Below are positions 9,851-18,379 of a stretch of DNA of 41,281 nucleotides, piece after piece. The notes beneath the pieces are model-generated. The model did not search any database and had not been told where the DNA came from. It saw nothing but the letters and a program-made list of their open reading frames with translations. The stretch lies in the NCBI GenBank assembly GCA_030741055.1, contig JASLWC010000008.1, positions 1-41,281 on the forward strand, in the 5' to 3' direction. The stretch is from Prochlorococcaceae cyanobacterium ETNP18_MAG_14 (GTDB lineage: Bacteria; Cyanobacteriota; Cyanobacteriia; PCC-6307; Cyanobiaceae). How positions within the stretch are numbered: position 1 is the stretch's first letter; each line of letters starts with the position of its first letter. The position numbers were made by a program, and so were the translations under genes.

Positions 9851-10603
9851 TTACTTGCAGTTGTAAGGATTAGCGCAAACCCCTTGGACCCGTTTGAGGA
9901 TCTCCCCGTAGGCTTCAATTACTCCACCAAGATCCTGGCGGAAACGATCCTTGTCGAGGATGCGAGCCTGAGGATCACTATTTAGTTGATCCCAAAGCCG
10001 ACAGGTATCTGGACTGATTTCATCAGCCACCAAAAGTTTGCCGGCAGCATTGAAACCAAGTTCTAACTTGAAATCAACCAGCAATAGATCCAAACTCTCA
10101 AAAAAAGAAAACAGCAACTCATTTACCCGACGAGCCAGCTGTTCGATCTCTAAGCGCTGCTCAGAATTGATCAACCCAAGCAGCTTCAACCGTGATTCAG
10201 TGAGCAGAGGATCCCCCAAGCTGTCGTCCTTGTAATAGAGATCCAATAAGGGTGGCGACAGCTCTGTGCCAGCAGGAATCGGCGTCTGTTTACAAAGAGA
10301 TCCAGTCGCAATGTTTCGGATCACCACCTCAATGGGAATCACCTTGACTTGTTGCACCACCATCCAAGTTTCATCAGCCAGGCCTAGGTAATGAGTTGGC
10401 ACACCCTTGCTCTCCAACATCTCGAAAAGTCGAGCCGAAATCTGACAATTAAGCCGACCCTTGTTATCGAGTTCCGCCCGCTTGAGCGCATTAAACGCCG
10501 TTGCATCATTTTTAAATTCCACCAATACGCGCTCGCGCTGGTCAGAAGCGAAGACCCTTTTAGCCTTGCCCTCATAAAGCAACGAACCGTGATCAGGCGT
10601 CAT
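9851..10603 (-). CDS. purC: Phosphoribosylaminoimidazole-succinocarboxamide synthase
   Basis: PurC joins CAIR and aspartate in de novo purine synthesis. The 250-residue protein has the N-terminal [12 protein letters not shown] (residues 8-19), [34 protein letters not shown] and [15 protein letters not shown], all typical of bacterial SAICAR synthases. Its ATG overlaps the stop of the upstream exported-protein gene as ATGA, and it leads into bamA, so a purine enzyme is embedded in an envelope operon. purD lies just upstream on the opposite strand. Confidence 0.96.
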   Translation of the reverse strand: MTPDHGSLLYEGKAKRVFASDQRERVLVEFKNDATAFNALKRAELDNKGRLNCQISARLFEMLESKGVPTHYLGLADETWMVVQQVKVIPIEVVIRNIATGSLCKQTPIPAGTELSPPLLDLYYKDDSLGDPLLTESRLKLLGLINSEQRLEIEQLARRVNELLFSFFESLDLLLVDFKLELGFNAAGKLLVADEISPDTCRLWDQLNSDPQARILDKDRFRQDLGGVIEAYGEILKRVQGVCANPYNCK

Positions 10604-11589
10604 TTTGACTCTGAAGGAGCTAAAGAATCAGGACTTACTCCTACCGCAGCATGGCCGCCAGGCTGCAGAGGCGAGCGCAACTCCTGCTCTAAAAGAGTTG
10701 CCGCCTCTTGTTGATCACTATCAGCGCGAATCAGCTGCCAAAGGGTGTAGCGATCATCAAGGCGCGTAGCCAAGCGCTCTAAACGTCTTCGCGGCCTAGA
10801 ACCATCGCCACCAGCTTTTAGCTCAAGCTTTAGCTGCAAGCGCAGCAAATCTTCTGCCAGCCCCCAAGCTTGATCTGCAGCTGCCTGATCGAGCGCTGAT
10901 TCCAACATTGTTGAGTGCTGATCGCTGCCGAGATCCTGAAGTAACTCCGCCGCCAAAGCGAGGCGGCGGGCCCCCAATGTTCCTCGGGCACGTCCTGCCA
11001 AAAGCACAATGACAGCCTCGCTAGAACGACCCTGAGAAATCTCGTGTTCCACGAGGAGATCAAGAGCAGAACGTGTAAGTGGCAGGCCATCCTCTCCATA
11101 ACCAACGGTGAGCTGTTCGAAATCCAACGCCGTGAGATTGCCATTCGCCAAACGCCGCAGAGCCAAAGACGCTCGAGAATGGTCAAAGGCTGCGCTAGCC
11201 GCCTGCCAGGAAAGCAGCAACCAATCCCGACGCTGTCGTCCGGGAGCTGGACCAAAACGAGCGAGCACGGTCTGAGTGCTATCTGGAGCCCTGCATACCA
11301 TCAATGCCCGGGCATTGGCCATCACAACATCGAATGGCTGGGGGGGAGGAGCAATGACCATAAGCCGATCACGAAGTTCCTCAAGGCGAGCATTGATGCC
11401 AAAAAGATCTGCATCAGCACAGGCTGCAGCAAGATCGGGTATCTCTCCTTCCCTCAACAATTGCCGATAGACCACTTCAGCCATGGGCTCCTTAACAGAT
11501 GCGCTGGTGGCAGTCGCAACATTCAAAGGCGCAGCCTGACTAACGCCAGCTAGCAGCAAAACAGTCAGCGGCAGGGAGTGAATCCCCAT
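10600..11589 (-). CDS. Conserved-type exported protein of unknown function
   Basis: The frame is open from 11676, but the ATG at 11589 begins [19 protein letters not shown], a convincing signal peptide, so that start is preferred (329 residues). The mature part is almost wholly helical and leucine/alanine-rich, with repeated motifs such as [33 protein letters not shown] and [18 protein letters not shown]. It may form a TPR-like or alpha-solenoid scaffold, but I do not recognise a named domain. Its stop overlaps purC (ATGA), so it is the first gene of the purC-bamA-lpx chain. A periplasmic role in envelope assembly is a guess from context only. Confidence 0.75.
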   Translation of the reverse strand: MGIHSLPLTVLLLAGVSQAAPLNVATATSASVKEPMAEVVYRQLLREGEIPDLAAACADADLFGINARLEELRDRLMVIAPPPQPFDVVMANARALMVCRAPDSTQTVLARFGPAPGRQRRDWLLLSWQAASAAFDHSRASLALRRLANGNLTALDFEQLTVGYGEDGLPLTRSALDLLVEHEISQGRSSEAVIVLLAGRARGTLGARRLALAAELLQDLGSDQHSTMLESALDQAAADQAWGLAEDLLRLQLKLELKAGGDGSRPRRRLERLATRLDDRYTLWQLIRADSDQQEAATLLEQELRSPLQPGGHAAVGVSPDSLAPSESK

Positions 11590-11690
11590 GGTGGTTAGAC
11601 GTTCAACAAAGATAGAAGAGGGCAACGGATTTCTCTGACGAGAACCGGCCTGCTCAAACCTAGGGGGCTTCCCCATCCCTGCTTGCTTCG

Positions 11691-13007
11691 ATGGCTATGT
11701 CCAAAACCCGTCCCCAAGCCCTTCCACCTCTGCAAAGGCTTCTTGTTGTCGGCAGTGGTGGCCGTGAGAACTCCCTGGCATGGGCACTACAGCACTGCAT
11801 CGGCGTTGAGGCGGTCTGGGTGACGCCCGGGAATGGAGGCACAGAAGAACACCATGGCTGTCGATGCCTCGCAATAGCAGAAACCGACACCAAAGGGCTG
11901 ATTGATGCTTGCCAGGCACATGAGATCAATCTGGTTGTGGTGGGTCCAGAAGCCCCACTAGCCGCAGGAGTGGCTGATGAACTCCGTGATGCAGGGCTAG
12001 CAGTATTTGGCCCCGGAGCCCAGGGTGCCCAACTCGAGGCCAGCAAAGCCTGGTCCAAAACCCTCATGGAAGAAGCCGGCGTGCCAACGGCAAAACACTG
12101 GACGGTGCACACAGAGGCAGAAGCCCTAAGCGTGCTCAATCAAGTGCGACAACCTTTGGTTGTCAAAGCAGATGGCCTTGCTGCAGGCAAAGGGGTCACT
12201 GTGGCCGACAGCATCGATGCAACAGCAGACGCGATCCACGACGCCTTCAGCGGCCGTTTCGGAACAGCTGGTTGCCAACTTGTACTTGAAGAGCGCTTGG
12301 AGGGACCAGAAGTATCAGTTTTCGCACTCTGCGATGGTGAGCGGTTTTTACTGCTGCCGCCAGCCCAAGACCACAAGCGCCTAAAAGACGGCGACAAGGG
12401 CCCAAACACTGGTGGAATGGGCGCTTACGCCCCCGCCCCCCTCCTAGATGCAGCGGGACTCGAAGTCGTTCACCAGCTGGTATTGAAACCAACCCTGGCC
12501 GCCCTAAAGCAACGAGGCATCGACTATCGAGGAGTCATCTATGCCGGGTTAATGCTCACCACCTCTGGCCCGCAGGTGATTGAATTCAACTGCCGTTTCG
12601 GTGATCCCGAATGCCAGACCCTGATGCCATTAATGGGGCCAGAGCTTGCACAAGTACTGCAGGCTTGTGCACTCGGTTGCCTGGATCAAGCACCAGAGCT
12701 ATTTATCGTTGACCGCTGCAGTGCATGCGTAGTAGCTGCAGCCTCGGGTTACCCCGAAGCCCCTCGCAAGGGCGACCGAATCGACATTCAGCTGCAGCCA
12801 GATGCCTCACTACAACTTTTCCACGCTGGCACTCAGCGCAGCAAAGAGGGACATCAACTGACCTCCGGCGGACGAGTGCTGGCGGTGGTTGCTCAAGCAA
12901 ATGATTTTGATCAAGCCTTCAATGCTGCTTACCAAGGTCTTGATCAGGTGCATTTCGAAGGGATCACCTACCGCCGCGATATCGGTTATCAGGTGCGCCA
13001 GTCTTAA
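11691..13007 (+). CDS. purD: Phosphoribosylamine-glycine ligase
   Basis: PurD is the ATP-grasp enzyme that joins phosphoribosylamine and glycine, the second step of purine synthesis. Diagnostic segments are LLVVGSGGRENSLAWAL near residue 18, VVGPEAPLAAGVADEL, VVKADGLAAGKGVTVA (ATP-grasp lysine), NTGGMGAYAPAPLL, YAGLMLTTSGPQVIEFNCRFGDPECQ and SGGRVLAVVA near the C-terminus. At 438 residues it is slightly long, because of a roughly 15-residue N-terminal extension; an ATG two codons in is an alternative start. It is divergent from the purC operon, with the two leaders close together, and followed by nblS after 24 bp. Confidence 0.96.
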   Translation: MAMSKTRPQALPPLQRLLVVGSGGRENSLAWALQHCIGVEAVWVTPGNGGTEEHHGCRCLAIAETDTKGLIDACQAHEINLVVVGPEAPLAAGVADELRDAGLAVFGPGAQGAQLEASKAWSKTLMEEAGVPTAKHWTVHTEAEALSVLNQVRQPLVVKADGLAAGKGVTVADSIDATADAIHDAFSGRFGTAGCQLVLEERLEGPEVSVFALCDGERFLLLPPAQDHKRLKDGDKGPNTGGMGAYAPAPLLDAAGLEVVHQLVLKPTLAALKQRGIDYRGVIYAGLMLTTSGPQVIEFNCRFGDPECQTLMPLMGPELAQVLQACALGCLDQAPELFIVDRCSACVVAAASGYPEAPRKGDRIDIQLQPDASLQLFHAGTQRSKEGHQLTSGGRVLAVVAQANDFDQAFNAAYQGLDQVHFEGITYRRDIGYQVRQS

Positions 13008-13031
13008 GATGCACTGAAACTAAGTGGCTTG

Positions 13032-15089
13032 ATGGCCAGCAGTAGTTCGCCAGCCATCATCGAAAGCAAGCCACCTGAAGGTGGCGATCAACCGCCTGAG
13101 CGATCCAGTTGGTGGCAACTCATCTATCTCTGGTGGGCAGAATTCAGCCTGCAAACCAAGTTGCTGGCCATCGCCACACTGGTTGTGAGCCTGATGATGA
13201 CGGGCATCACCTTCTTCGTCCTCAACAGCATCCAGAAGGATGCAGTGATGAACGACACCCGCTACGCCAGAGATCTAGGCCTGCTGCTTTCAGGCAACGT
13301 AAATGAGCTTGTAGCCCAAAAACGTGACAGAGAACTAGCGACTGTTGCCGAACAATTCTGGCGCTCACGCAGTCTTCGCTACATCTTCTTCTCTGACCCA
13401 GAGGGCTTGGTCTATTTAGGAATCCCCATTAGCGCCCCGCCGATTAGCGGCAATAGCGAACTACAGCTCAACCATCATCTGGAGTTACCAACAGAGCTGC
13501 CTAAACGTCCTGAGAACACGTTGGTTCGTCAGCACCTCACACCTCAAGGTCAACTCACCGATGTCTTCGTGCCGCTGCTTTGGAAGGGGGAATATCTAGG
13601 GACACTGGCGCTAGGAGTAAACCCCAATGAAACTGCCCTAGCCAGTGCGGCTCTCACCAGGAAGGTAACCATTGTTGTCTTCATTTCGATCTGGGTGCTT
13701 GTAATTCTCGGCGCCGTCTTCAATGCTCTGACCATCACCAGACCTGTAAAAGAGCTTTTGCGCGGGGTAAGGGCAATTGCCTCCGGCAATTTCGAAGCTC
13801 GAATCGCATTGCCAGTAGGCGGGGAGCTTGGAGAACTACTAAATGGCTTCAATGCCATGGCATCACAACTAGAGGCCTATGACGCAGCAAATATTGAAGA
13901 GCTCACTGCTGCCCAAGTCAAGCAACAGTCGCTTATTGCCACGATGGCTGATGGCGCATTACTACTCGACGAGCTTGGCCAAATTGTGCTAGCGAACCCA
14001 ACAGCGCGTCGGCTATTTCGCTGGGAGGGCCGAAATCTTGAGGGCCAGGAACTGCTCAATGAATTGCCGGAAATAATCGCTAATGAACTACATGAACCAC
14101 TCCAATCACTACTCTGCAATGCCAGCGAAAGCTATGACCTGCGTTGCAGCCTTGAAGAACCAGCACGCACACTTCGCATCGTGCTTCAGTCAGTGCGAGA
14201 TCAAAGCAAAGAGACCATTAAAGGCATCGCAATTACCGTGCAGGACCTAACTAGAGAAGTAGAGCTGAATGCAGCTCAAAGTAGATTCATCAGCAACGTC
14301 TCGCATGAACTAAGAACTCCGTTATTTAACATCAAGAGCTACGTAGAAACACTCCACGATCTCGGCGATCAACTCAGCGAAGAACAAAAAAAAGAATTTC
14401 TAGGTATTGCCAATGACGAAACTGATAGGCTCACCCGATTAGTCAATGATGTACTCGACCTTTCACGATTAGAATCCGGACGATCAGTACATTTCGAGCC
14501 AATAGATCTGCGCCCCGCCATAGAGCAGACCATGCGCAACTATCGACTCAATGCAGATGATAAGCAGGTTCATCTTGAACTCAATATGGACGATCTGCTG
14601 CCATCAATCCTTGGCAATTGGGACCTACTACTGCAGGTTCTAGATAATTTAATTGGCAATGGAATTAAATTCAATCGCACTGGAGGCACCTTGATAGTGC
14701 GAGCATATACATGGCCCGATACCTGCAAGATGGCTCCAGCTGAATCCAATAATTCAGCGCCTTATTGTGAACTTGTCTCACCACTTCCAAGGCTTCGTGT
14801 AGAGATAGCAGACAATGGGTCAGGCATCAATGCAAACGATCAACAACATATCTTCGAACGCTTCTATCGGGTGGAAAATACTGTGCATACGGAAGTTGGC
14901 ACTGGCCTAGGGCTTTCAATCGTGCGCGGTATCATCGAAAAACATAGCAGCACAATACGCATGGCTAGCGAGCCAGAACTAGGCACAACCTTCTGGTTCG
15001 ATCTACCTCTTGAACAAGCCGATGCAGACGAACTTATGCTTCAATCAGAGCGAAAAATTCGTCAACAGGAAATGGGCTTGGAAGTCTGA
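13032..15089 (+). CDS. nblS: NblS/Hik33-type sensor histidine kinase
   Basis: This 685-residue membrane kinase has the architecture of NblS (Hik33/DspA), which controls high-light and stress responses, in known cases with RpaB-type regulators. In order: TM1 about residues 44-66, an extracytoplasmic region to about 200, TM2 about 203-228, a HAMP segment (TITRPVKELLRGVRAIASGN), a PAS-like region (MADGALLLDELGQIVLANPT), HisKA with NVSHELRTPLFNIKSY and phosphoacceptor His425, then the ATPase domain with the N-box DNLIGNGIKFN, EIADNGSGI and GTGLGLSIVRGI. The ATG at 13032 directly follows an in-frame TTG, so it is preferred. It converges with kaiC. The kinase is intact. Confidence 0.9.
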   Translation: MASSSSPAIIESKPPEGGDQPPERSSWWQLIYLWWAEFSLQTKLLAIATLVVSLMMTGITFFVLNSIQKDAVMNDTRYARDLGLLLSGNVNELVAQKRDRELATVAEQFWRSRSLRYIFFSDPEGLVYLGIPISAPPISGNSELQLNHHLELPTELPKRPENTLVRQHLTPQGQLTDVFVPLLWKGEYLGTLALGVNPNETALASAALTRKVTIVVFISIWVLVILGAVFNALTITRPVKELLRGVRAIASGNFEARIALPVGGELGELLNGFNAMASQLEAYDAANIEELTAAQVKQQSLIATMADGALLLDELGQIVLANPTARRLFRWEGRNLEGQELLNELPEIIANELHEPLQSLLCNASESYDLRCSLEEPARTLRIVLQSVRDQSKETIKGIAITVQDLTREVELNAAQSRFISNVSHELRTPLFNIKSYVETLHDLGDQLSEEQKKEFLGIANDETDRLTRLVNDVLDLSRLESGRSVHFEPIDLRPAIEQTMRNYRLNADDKQVHLELNMDDLLPSILGNWDLLLQVLDNLIGNGIKFNRTGGTLIVRAYTWPDTCKMAPAESNNSAPYCELVSPLPRLRVEIADNGSGINANDQQHIFERFYRVENTVHTEVGTGLGLSIVRGIIEKHSSTIRMASEPELGTTFWFDLPLEQADADELMLQSERKIRQQEMGLEV

Positions 15090-15107
15090 TTCAATATTCC
15101 GTGTGAA

Positions 15108-15143
15108 TTAATCATCCGGATTTACATCCTGAGCAAACCTGAA
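15108..15143 (-). other. Fossil of the KaiC C-terminal tail beyond a premature stop
   Basis: On the minus strand, immediately after the kaiC TGA (15146-15144), the same frame continues for eleven codons reading FRFAQDVNPDD and ends at TAA (15110-15108). Aligned with Synechococcus elongatus KaiC (from memory: TVDEKSELSRIVRGVQEKGPES after the A-loop), the kaiC end PSEDRPD, the stop and FRFAQDV fit without gaps: the stop falls at Leu505, and Arg507 and Val512 are identical. I infer that a TTG or TTA leucine codon became TGA and that this stretch is the former tail. It probably is not translated. Confidence 0.7.
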
Positions 15144-16646
15144 TCAATCAGGGCGATCTTCACTGGGAATGCGATGGGGAGCACCACTAAATATCTGCTC
15201 AAAATTGGAGAACGAGTCCTTAATCTGAGGCCCTTTATCTGTAATAACATACTCGCGTATCCTCTTGTCATGCCAAGAGCCTCGCATCTTGAATACATTC
15301 ACCGCTCTTGCCATCTCGCCGCGAATTTCAACATACTGAAGCAGCAGGATAGTATCAGTGATAGTAGAAATATGGGAATCAGTAATCGAGTGACTACCCA
15401 TAAACTCTTCGGCAGTATTTGTGAAGAAGCCCGCTATTTCTTCTTGTTTTGCATAACCAGTAACTCCGATCACAAACTGCCTGAAGGCGTTGAGGCTCAC
15501 CCCACGCGCCAAAGCCGAAAGTGAATCAATAGCCAGCCTAGATGGCTTGAAATCAACAATCCCCGACTTAATTATCTGAAGATGATCCTCTAGACCAGTC
15601 GACTCAGGATAAGCGCAAATAATTTTCAGCAACCCTTCCCTTTCCATCTCTTCAAAATCAATCCCCCAACTGGTGGCATTACGAAGCAATTGAGCTCGCG
15701 ACTCCTCATAAGCAAAAAGAATCGCGCGTTCCTTATTTCGGAAAGCATCCTCAATGAACTTCGATACCAAAAGGGTCTTACCAGTTCCCGTAGCACCAGT
15801 AACAAGAATAATCGAATCTTTGAAGAAACCTCCTCCACACATTTCATCTAGATGTGGCACTCCTGAACTTATTCGCACATTGGAGGAGCGCTGGGTAAGT
15901 TGCATTGCACCCAATGGGAATACACTAATTCCGTGAGTACCCATGGTGAATGGAAACTCACCTTTCATGTGAGTTGTGCCACGCAGCTTGAGGATCTCAA
16001 CCGTACGCCGACGTTTCTCTGCCTCAAGAACATTGCGTAGGATGACAACATTATCGGAGACAAATTCCTCAACGCCATAACGAGCAATTGGGCCATATTC
16101 ATCGATACGCTCTGTGGTCATAACAGTGGTGACGCCAATCTCCTTAAGACGAGCAATTAAACGAAAAATCTCTCTACGCACCACAGAAACAGCATCATAT
16201 TGCTGAAAAACTGCTGTAATTGAATCAATTGAAACTCTTTTCGCCTTATACTTAACTATGGCGTAATTAATCCTTTCAATTAGCCCTGAAAGATCAAAGC
16301 TTCCTGCAACATCCTGCCCATCAGGATCAGGTGAAGCATCAAGTATAAACAATTTATCTTGATCCACCATCTCCTGAAGGTTCCAGCCAAAACTGGCGGA
16401 ATTGCGAAGAATATCCATTGGAGACTCTTCAAAAGTTACGAATATTCCCGGCTCATCAAACTGTGTAATGCCGTTATGCAAAAAGTGAAGCGAGAAGACA
16501 GTCTTGCCGGTGCCAGAGGTGCCGCTGAACAGCGTACTTCGCCCCGTTGGCAAGCCACCATGGCAGATATCATCAAAGCCTTCAATCCCTGTAGGAAGCT
16601 TCTGCACTTGCATCTGAGAGGGACCACCTGTACTGGAGAACTGCAT
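15144..16646 (-). CDS. kaiC: Circadian clock ATPase/kinase KaiC with shortened C-terminal tail
   Basis: KaiC is the hexameric autokinase and ATPase at the centre of the cyanobacterial clock. Both RecA-like halves are intact: CI Walker A GTSGTGKT at residues 42-49 with EE at 73-74, and CII Walker A GATGTGKT with YEE. The phosphosite segment ITDSHISTITDT is conserved (Ser427/Thr428, equivalent to S431/T432 of S. elongatus). The A-loop (QIFSGAPHRI, 484-493) is present, but the protein stops at residue 500. Only seven residues of the KaiA-binding tail remain, against 22 in S. elongatus. It follows kaiB by 66 bp and converges with nblS. Loss of KaiA responsiveness is inferred. Confidence 0.97.
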   Translation of the reverse strand: MQFSSTGGPSQMQVQKLPTGIEGFDDICHGGLPTGRSTLFSGTSGTGKTVFSLHFLHNGITQFDEPGIFVTFEESPMDILRNSASFGWNLQEMVDQDKLFILDASPDPDGQDVAGSFDLSGLIERINYAIVKYKAKRVSIDSITAVFQQYDAVSVVRREIFRLIARLKEIGVTTVMTTERIDEYGPIARYGVEEFVSDNVVILRNVLEAEKRRRTVEILKLRGTTHMKGEFPFTMGTHGISVFPLGAMQLTQRSSNVRISSGVPHLDEMCGGGFFKDSIILVTGATGTGKTLLVSKFIEDAFRNKERAILFAYEESRAQLLRNATSWGIDFEEMEREGLLKIICAYPESTGLEDHLQIIKSGIVDFKPSRLAIDSLSALARGVSLNAFRQFVIGVTGYAKQEEIAGFFTNTAEEFMGSHSITDSHISTITDTILLLQYVEIRGEMARAVNVFKMRGSWHDKRIREYVITDKGPQIKDSFSNFEQIFSGAPHRIPSEDRPD

Positions 16647-16712
16647 AGCTAGGACGTTCTACTCATACGCTAGAGAGAACAACCCAAATAACAAAGAGCT
16701 GCACCGCGAGCC

Positions 16713-17087
16713 TTAAGAATCTGATGATTCAATGTCATCTTCTGCCAACGCATCCAAGAACGATGCATCTAGGGTGCCCCCCTCAAGGTTGCCCTCGGAG
16801 ATCTCGTCATAGAGGAGGTCAAGACCAATTAAGACCCTTTCACGATCAGAGAGATCACCAATGATCCGCCGAACCGGTGGCGGCAGGATCTTGGCCAGAG
16901 TTGGAGTGGCCAGAATCTTGTCTTCCTCTGCAAGCTGAGGATTCTTGAGTACGTCAATCACTTTCAGCGCATAAACGCCACGGAACTCGTTCTCAAGGAT
17001 GTTGCGTAGGGTATTCAAAGCTCGCATCGAGTTAGTGGTATTCCCTGCCACGTACAACTTGAGGATGTATGTCTTGCGTGGGCTCAT
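16713..17087 (-). CDS. kaiB: Circadian clock protein KaiB
   Basis: KaiB is the small thioredoxin-like, fold-switching protein that binds the KaiC CI ring and, in full clocks, sequesters KaiA. The 124-residue protein has the conserved core [40 protein letters not shown] and [20 protein letters not shown]. After residue 98 there is an acidic tail ([20 protein letters not shown]), longer than in the 102-residue S. elongatus protein. Its ATG overlaps the stop of the kaiA remnant as ATGA, the signature of the former kaiA-kaiB junction. It is followed by kaiC. Confidence 0.97.
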   Translation of the reverse strand: MSPRKTYILKLYVAGNTTNSMRALNTLRNILENEFRGVYALKVIDVLKNPQLAEEDKILATPTLAKILPPPVRRIIGDLSDRERVLIGLDLLYDEISEGNLEGGTLDASFLDALAEDDIESSDS

Positions 17088-17408
17088 GATGAAGCCTCCG
17101 AGGCATCTTTTAATTCAGAATTGATTGATGCTGAAGAGAAGGGAGCACCTACTGGAACCGAATCTCGATAAATCTCACAGGTTTGAACCATCACATCAAT
17201 GTAGTGCGAGGCGATAGTCCTGCAGAGAATCGTTCATTTGCACTTCTAACAGGGCTACTGCCAAGAAAGCGTCGATGAAATTCACCTGACATCTCCCCAG
17301 CTTTAATGATCGACAGATCAAAAAAGAAATACTTGAAACCGACTGGGCCATTCGCCGTTTCAAGGTTCTATTCAAATTAAAATCTTGACGAAAGGTGCTC
17401 AGAAGCAT
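17084..17408 (-). pseudogene. kaiA: Degraded kaiA: frameshifted fragment of the KaiA C-terminal domain
   Basis: Between kaiB and rplU, where marine Synechococcus carries kaiA, only about 320 bp of decayed coding sequence is left. One minus-strand frame (17408-17196) contains VNFIDAF and ends NDSLQDYRLALH. One extra base (about 17201) shifts into a second frame continuing IDVMVQTCEIYRDSVP and stopping at 17086-17084. Joined, DYRLAL plus IDVMVQTCEIYRDSVP closely follows the conserved end of KaiA (DYRLTLIDVIAHLCEMYRRS in S. elongatus, from memory). The N-terminal pseudo-receiver and most of the KaiC-binding helices are gone. The stop still overlaps the kaiB ATG. A truncated kaiA is known for the MIT9313-like clade. 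The upstream part of the 70-residue frame does not align convincingly. Confidence 0.85.
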
Positions 17409-17519
17409 GATGATTGTTGGTTGTACTTCGATTGCGGCTCAGGCCAAATCGGTAAGAACGGTGGAGCGCCTAACGGCCCGGCCATGCAAATTCCGAGCCT
17501 GAACGCGTCTTAACCACCC

Positions 17520-17951
17520 ATGGCCGATAAACCCGCTGCAAAGCCAAAAGCCGTTGCCAAGCCAGAGGCCGCTGAAAAGGCGAAGCCCGCTTTATCTACA
17601 GCCAAAGACCAGAGCGATTCATACGCCATCGTTGAGGCATCTGGCCAGCAGTTTTGGTTGCAAGCAAACCGCTACTACGACATCGACCGTCTTCATGCCG
17701 ACGTTGATGACACCGTCACCCTTGAAAACGTTCTACTGGTGAAGGAAGGCAAGAAGGACGCCACTGTTGGCCAGCCCTTCGTTAAAGGCGCGAGCGTGGA
17801 GCTCAAGGTGATGGCCCACCGTCGTGGACCCAAACTGATCATCTACAAAATGCGCCCAAAGAAAAAGACTCGGCGCAAAAATGGACACCGCCAGGAACTC
17901 ACACGAGTGATGGTTCAATCCATTTCAGTAGACGGCAAAGCCATCAGCTAA
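17520..17951 (+). CDS. rplU: 50S ribosomal protein L21
   Basis: L21 is a structural protein of the large ribosomal subunit that binds 23S rRNA. The core begins at about residue 35 with YAIVEASGQQFWLQANRYYDI and includes ENVLLVKEGKKDATVGQPFV and a basic IIYKMRPKKKTRRKNGHRQE. The 143-residue protein is longer than the usual 100-110 residues, because of an N-terminal Ala/Lys/Pro-rich extension (MADKPAAKPKAVAKPEAAEK) joined in frame to the start ATG. It forms the standard rplU-rpmA pair and is divergent from the kai genes. Confidence 0.97.
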   Translation: MADKPAAKPKAVAKPEAAEKAKPALSTAKDQSDSYAIVEASGQQFWLQANRYYDIDRLHADVDDTVTLENVLLVKEGKKDATVGQPFVKGASVELKVMAHRRGPKLIIYKMRPKKKTRRKNGHRQELTRVMVQSISVDGKAIS

Positions 17952-17992
17952 CACCCCCTTAAATACACTGACCTCAAGAACGATTACCTCCC

Positions 17993-18259
17993 ATGGCTCA
18001 TAAGAAAGGCACAGGCTCCACACGTAACGGACGCGATTCAAATTCCAAGCGACTTGGTGTTAAGGCCTATGGCGGCGAAACCGTCACTGCGGGGTCCATC
18101 TTGATCCGCCAACGAGGAACCTCGGTTTTGCCAGGAATAAACGTTGGCAAAGGCAAGGACGACACCCTCTTTGCTTTAACAGATGGGATTGTGAAGTTCG
18201 AAAGTATTCGCCGCGGCCTGCGCAATCGCAAACGCATCAACGTGGCAGCCTCCAGCTGA
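17993..18259 (+). CDS. rpmA: 50S ribosomal protein L27
   Basis: L27 sits near the peptidyl transferase centre of the large subunit. The 88-residue protein opens [20 protein letters not shown] and continues [40 protein letters not shown], all canonical. It begins directly with AHKKG, so there is no cleaved N-terminal extension of the kind seen in Firmicutes. It follows rplU by 41 bp and is certainly co-transcribed. Confidence 0.98.
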   Translation: MAHKKGTGSTRNGRDSNSKRLGVKAYGGETVTAGSILIRQRGTSVLPGINVGKGKDDTLFALTDGIVKFESIRRGLRNRKRINVAASS

Positions 18260-18379
18260 ATATCGCTTGGCCGTTTCTTGGCTTTAATTACCAACAGCAG
18301 TCCATGAGCCTCATTTCGCTGGTGTTGCAACCGATGGGCTGCTGGATGCAACAGTCAAAAGCTGATCGCCACTAAACAA

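Noticed and set aside
17196-17408. A 70-codon minus-strand frame as an independent small gene
   Set aside because: Its last residues match KaiA and the similarity continues in another frame after one extra base, so it is better read as part of a kaiA pseudogene.
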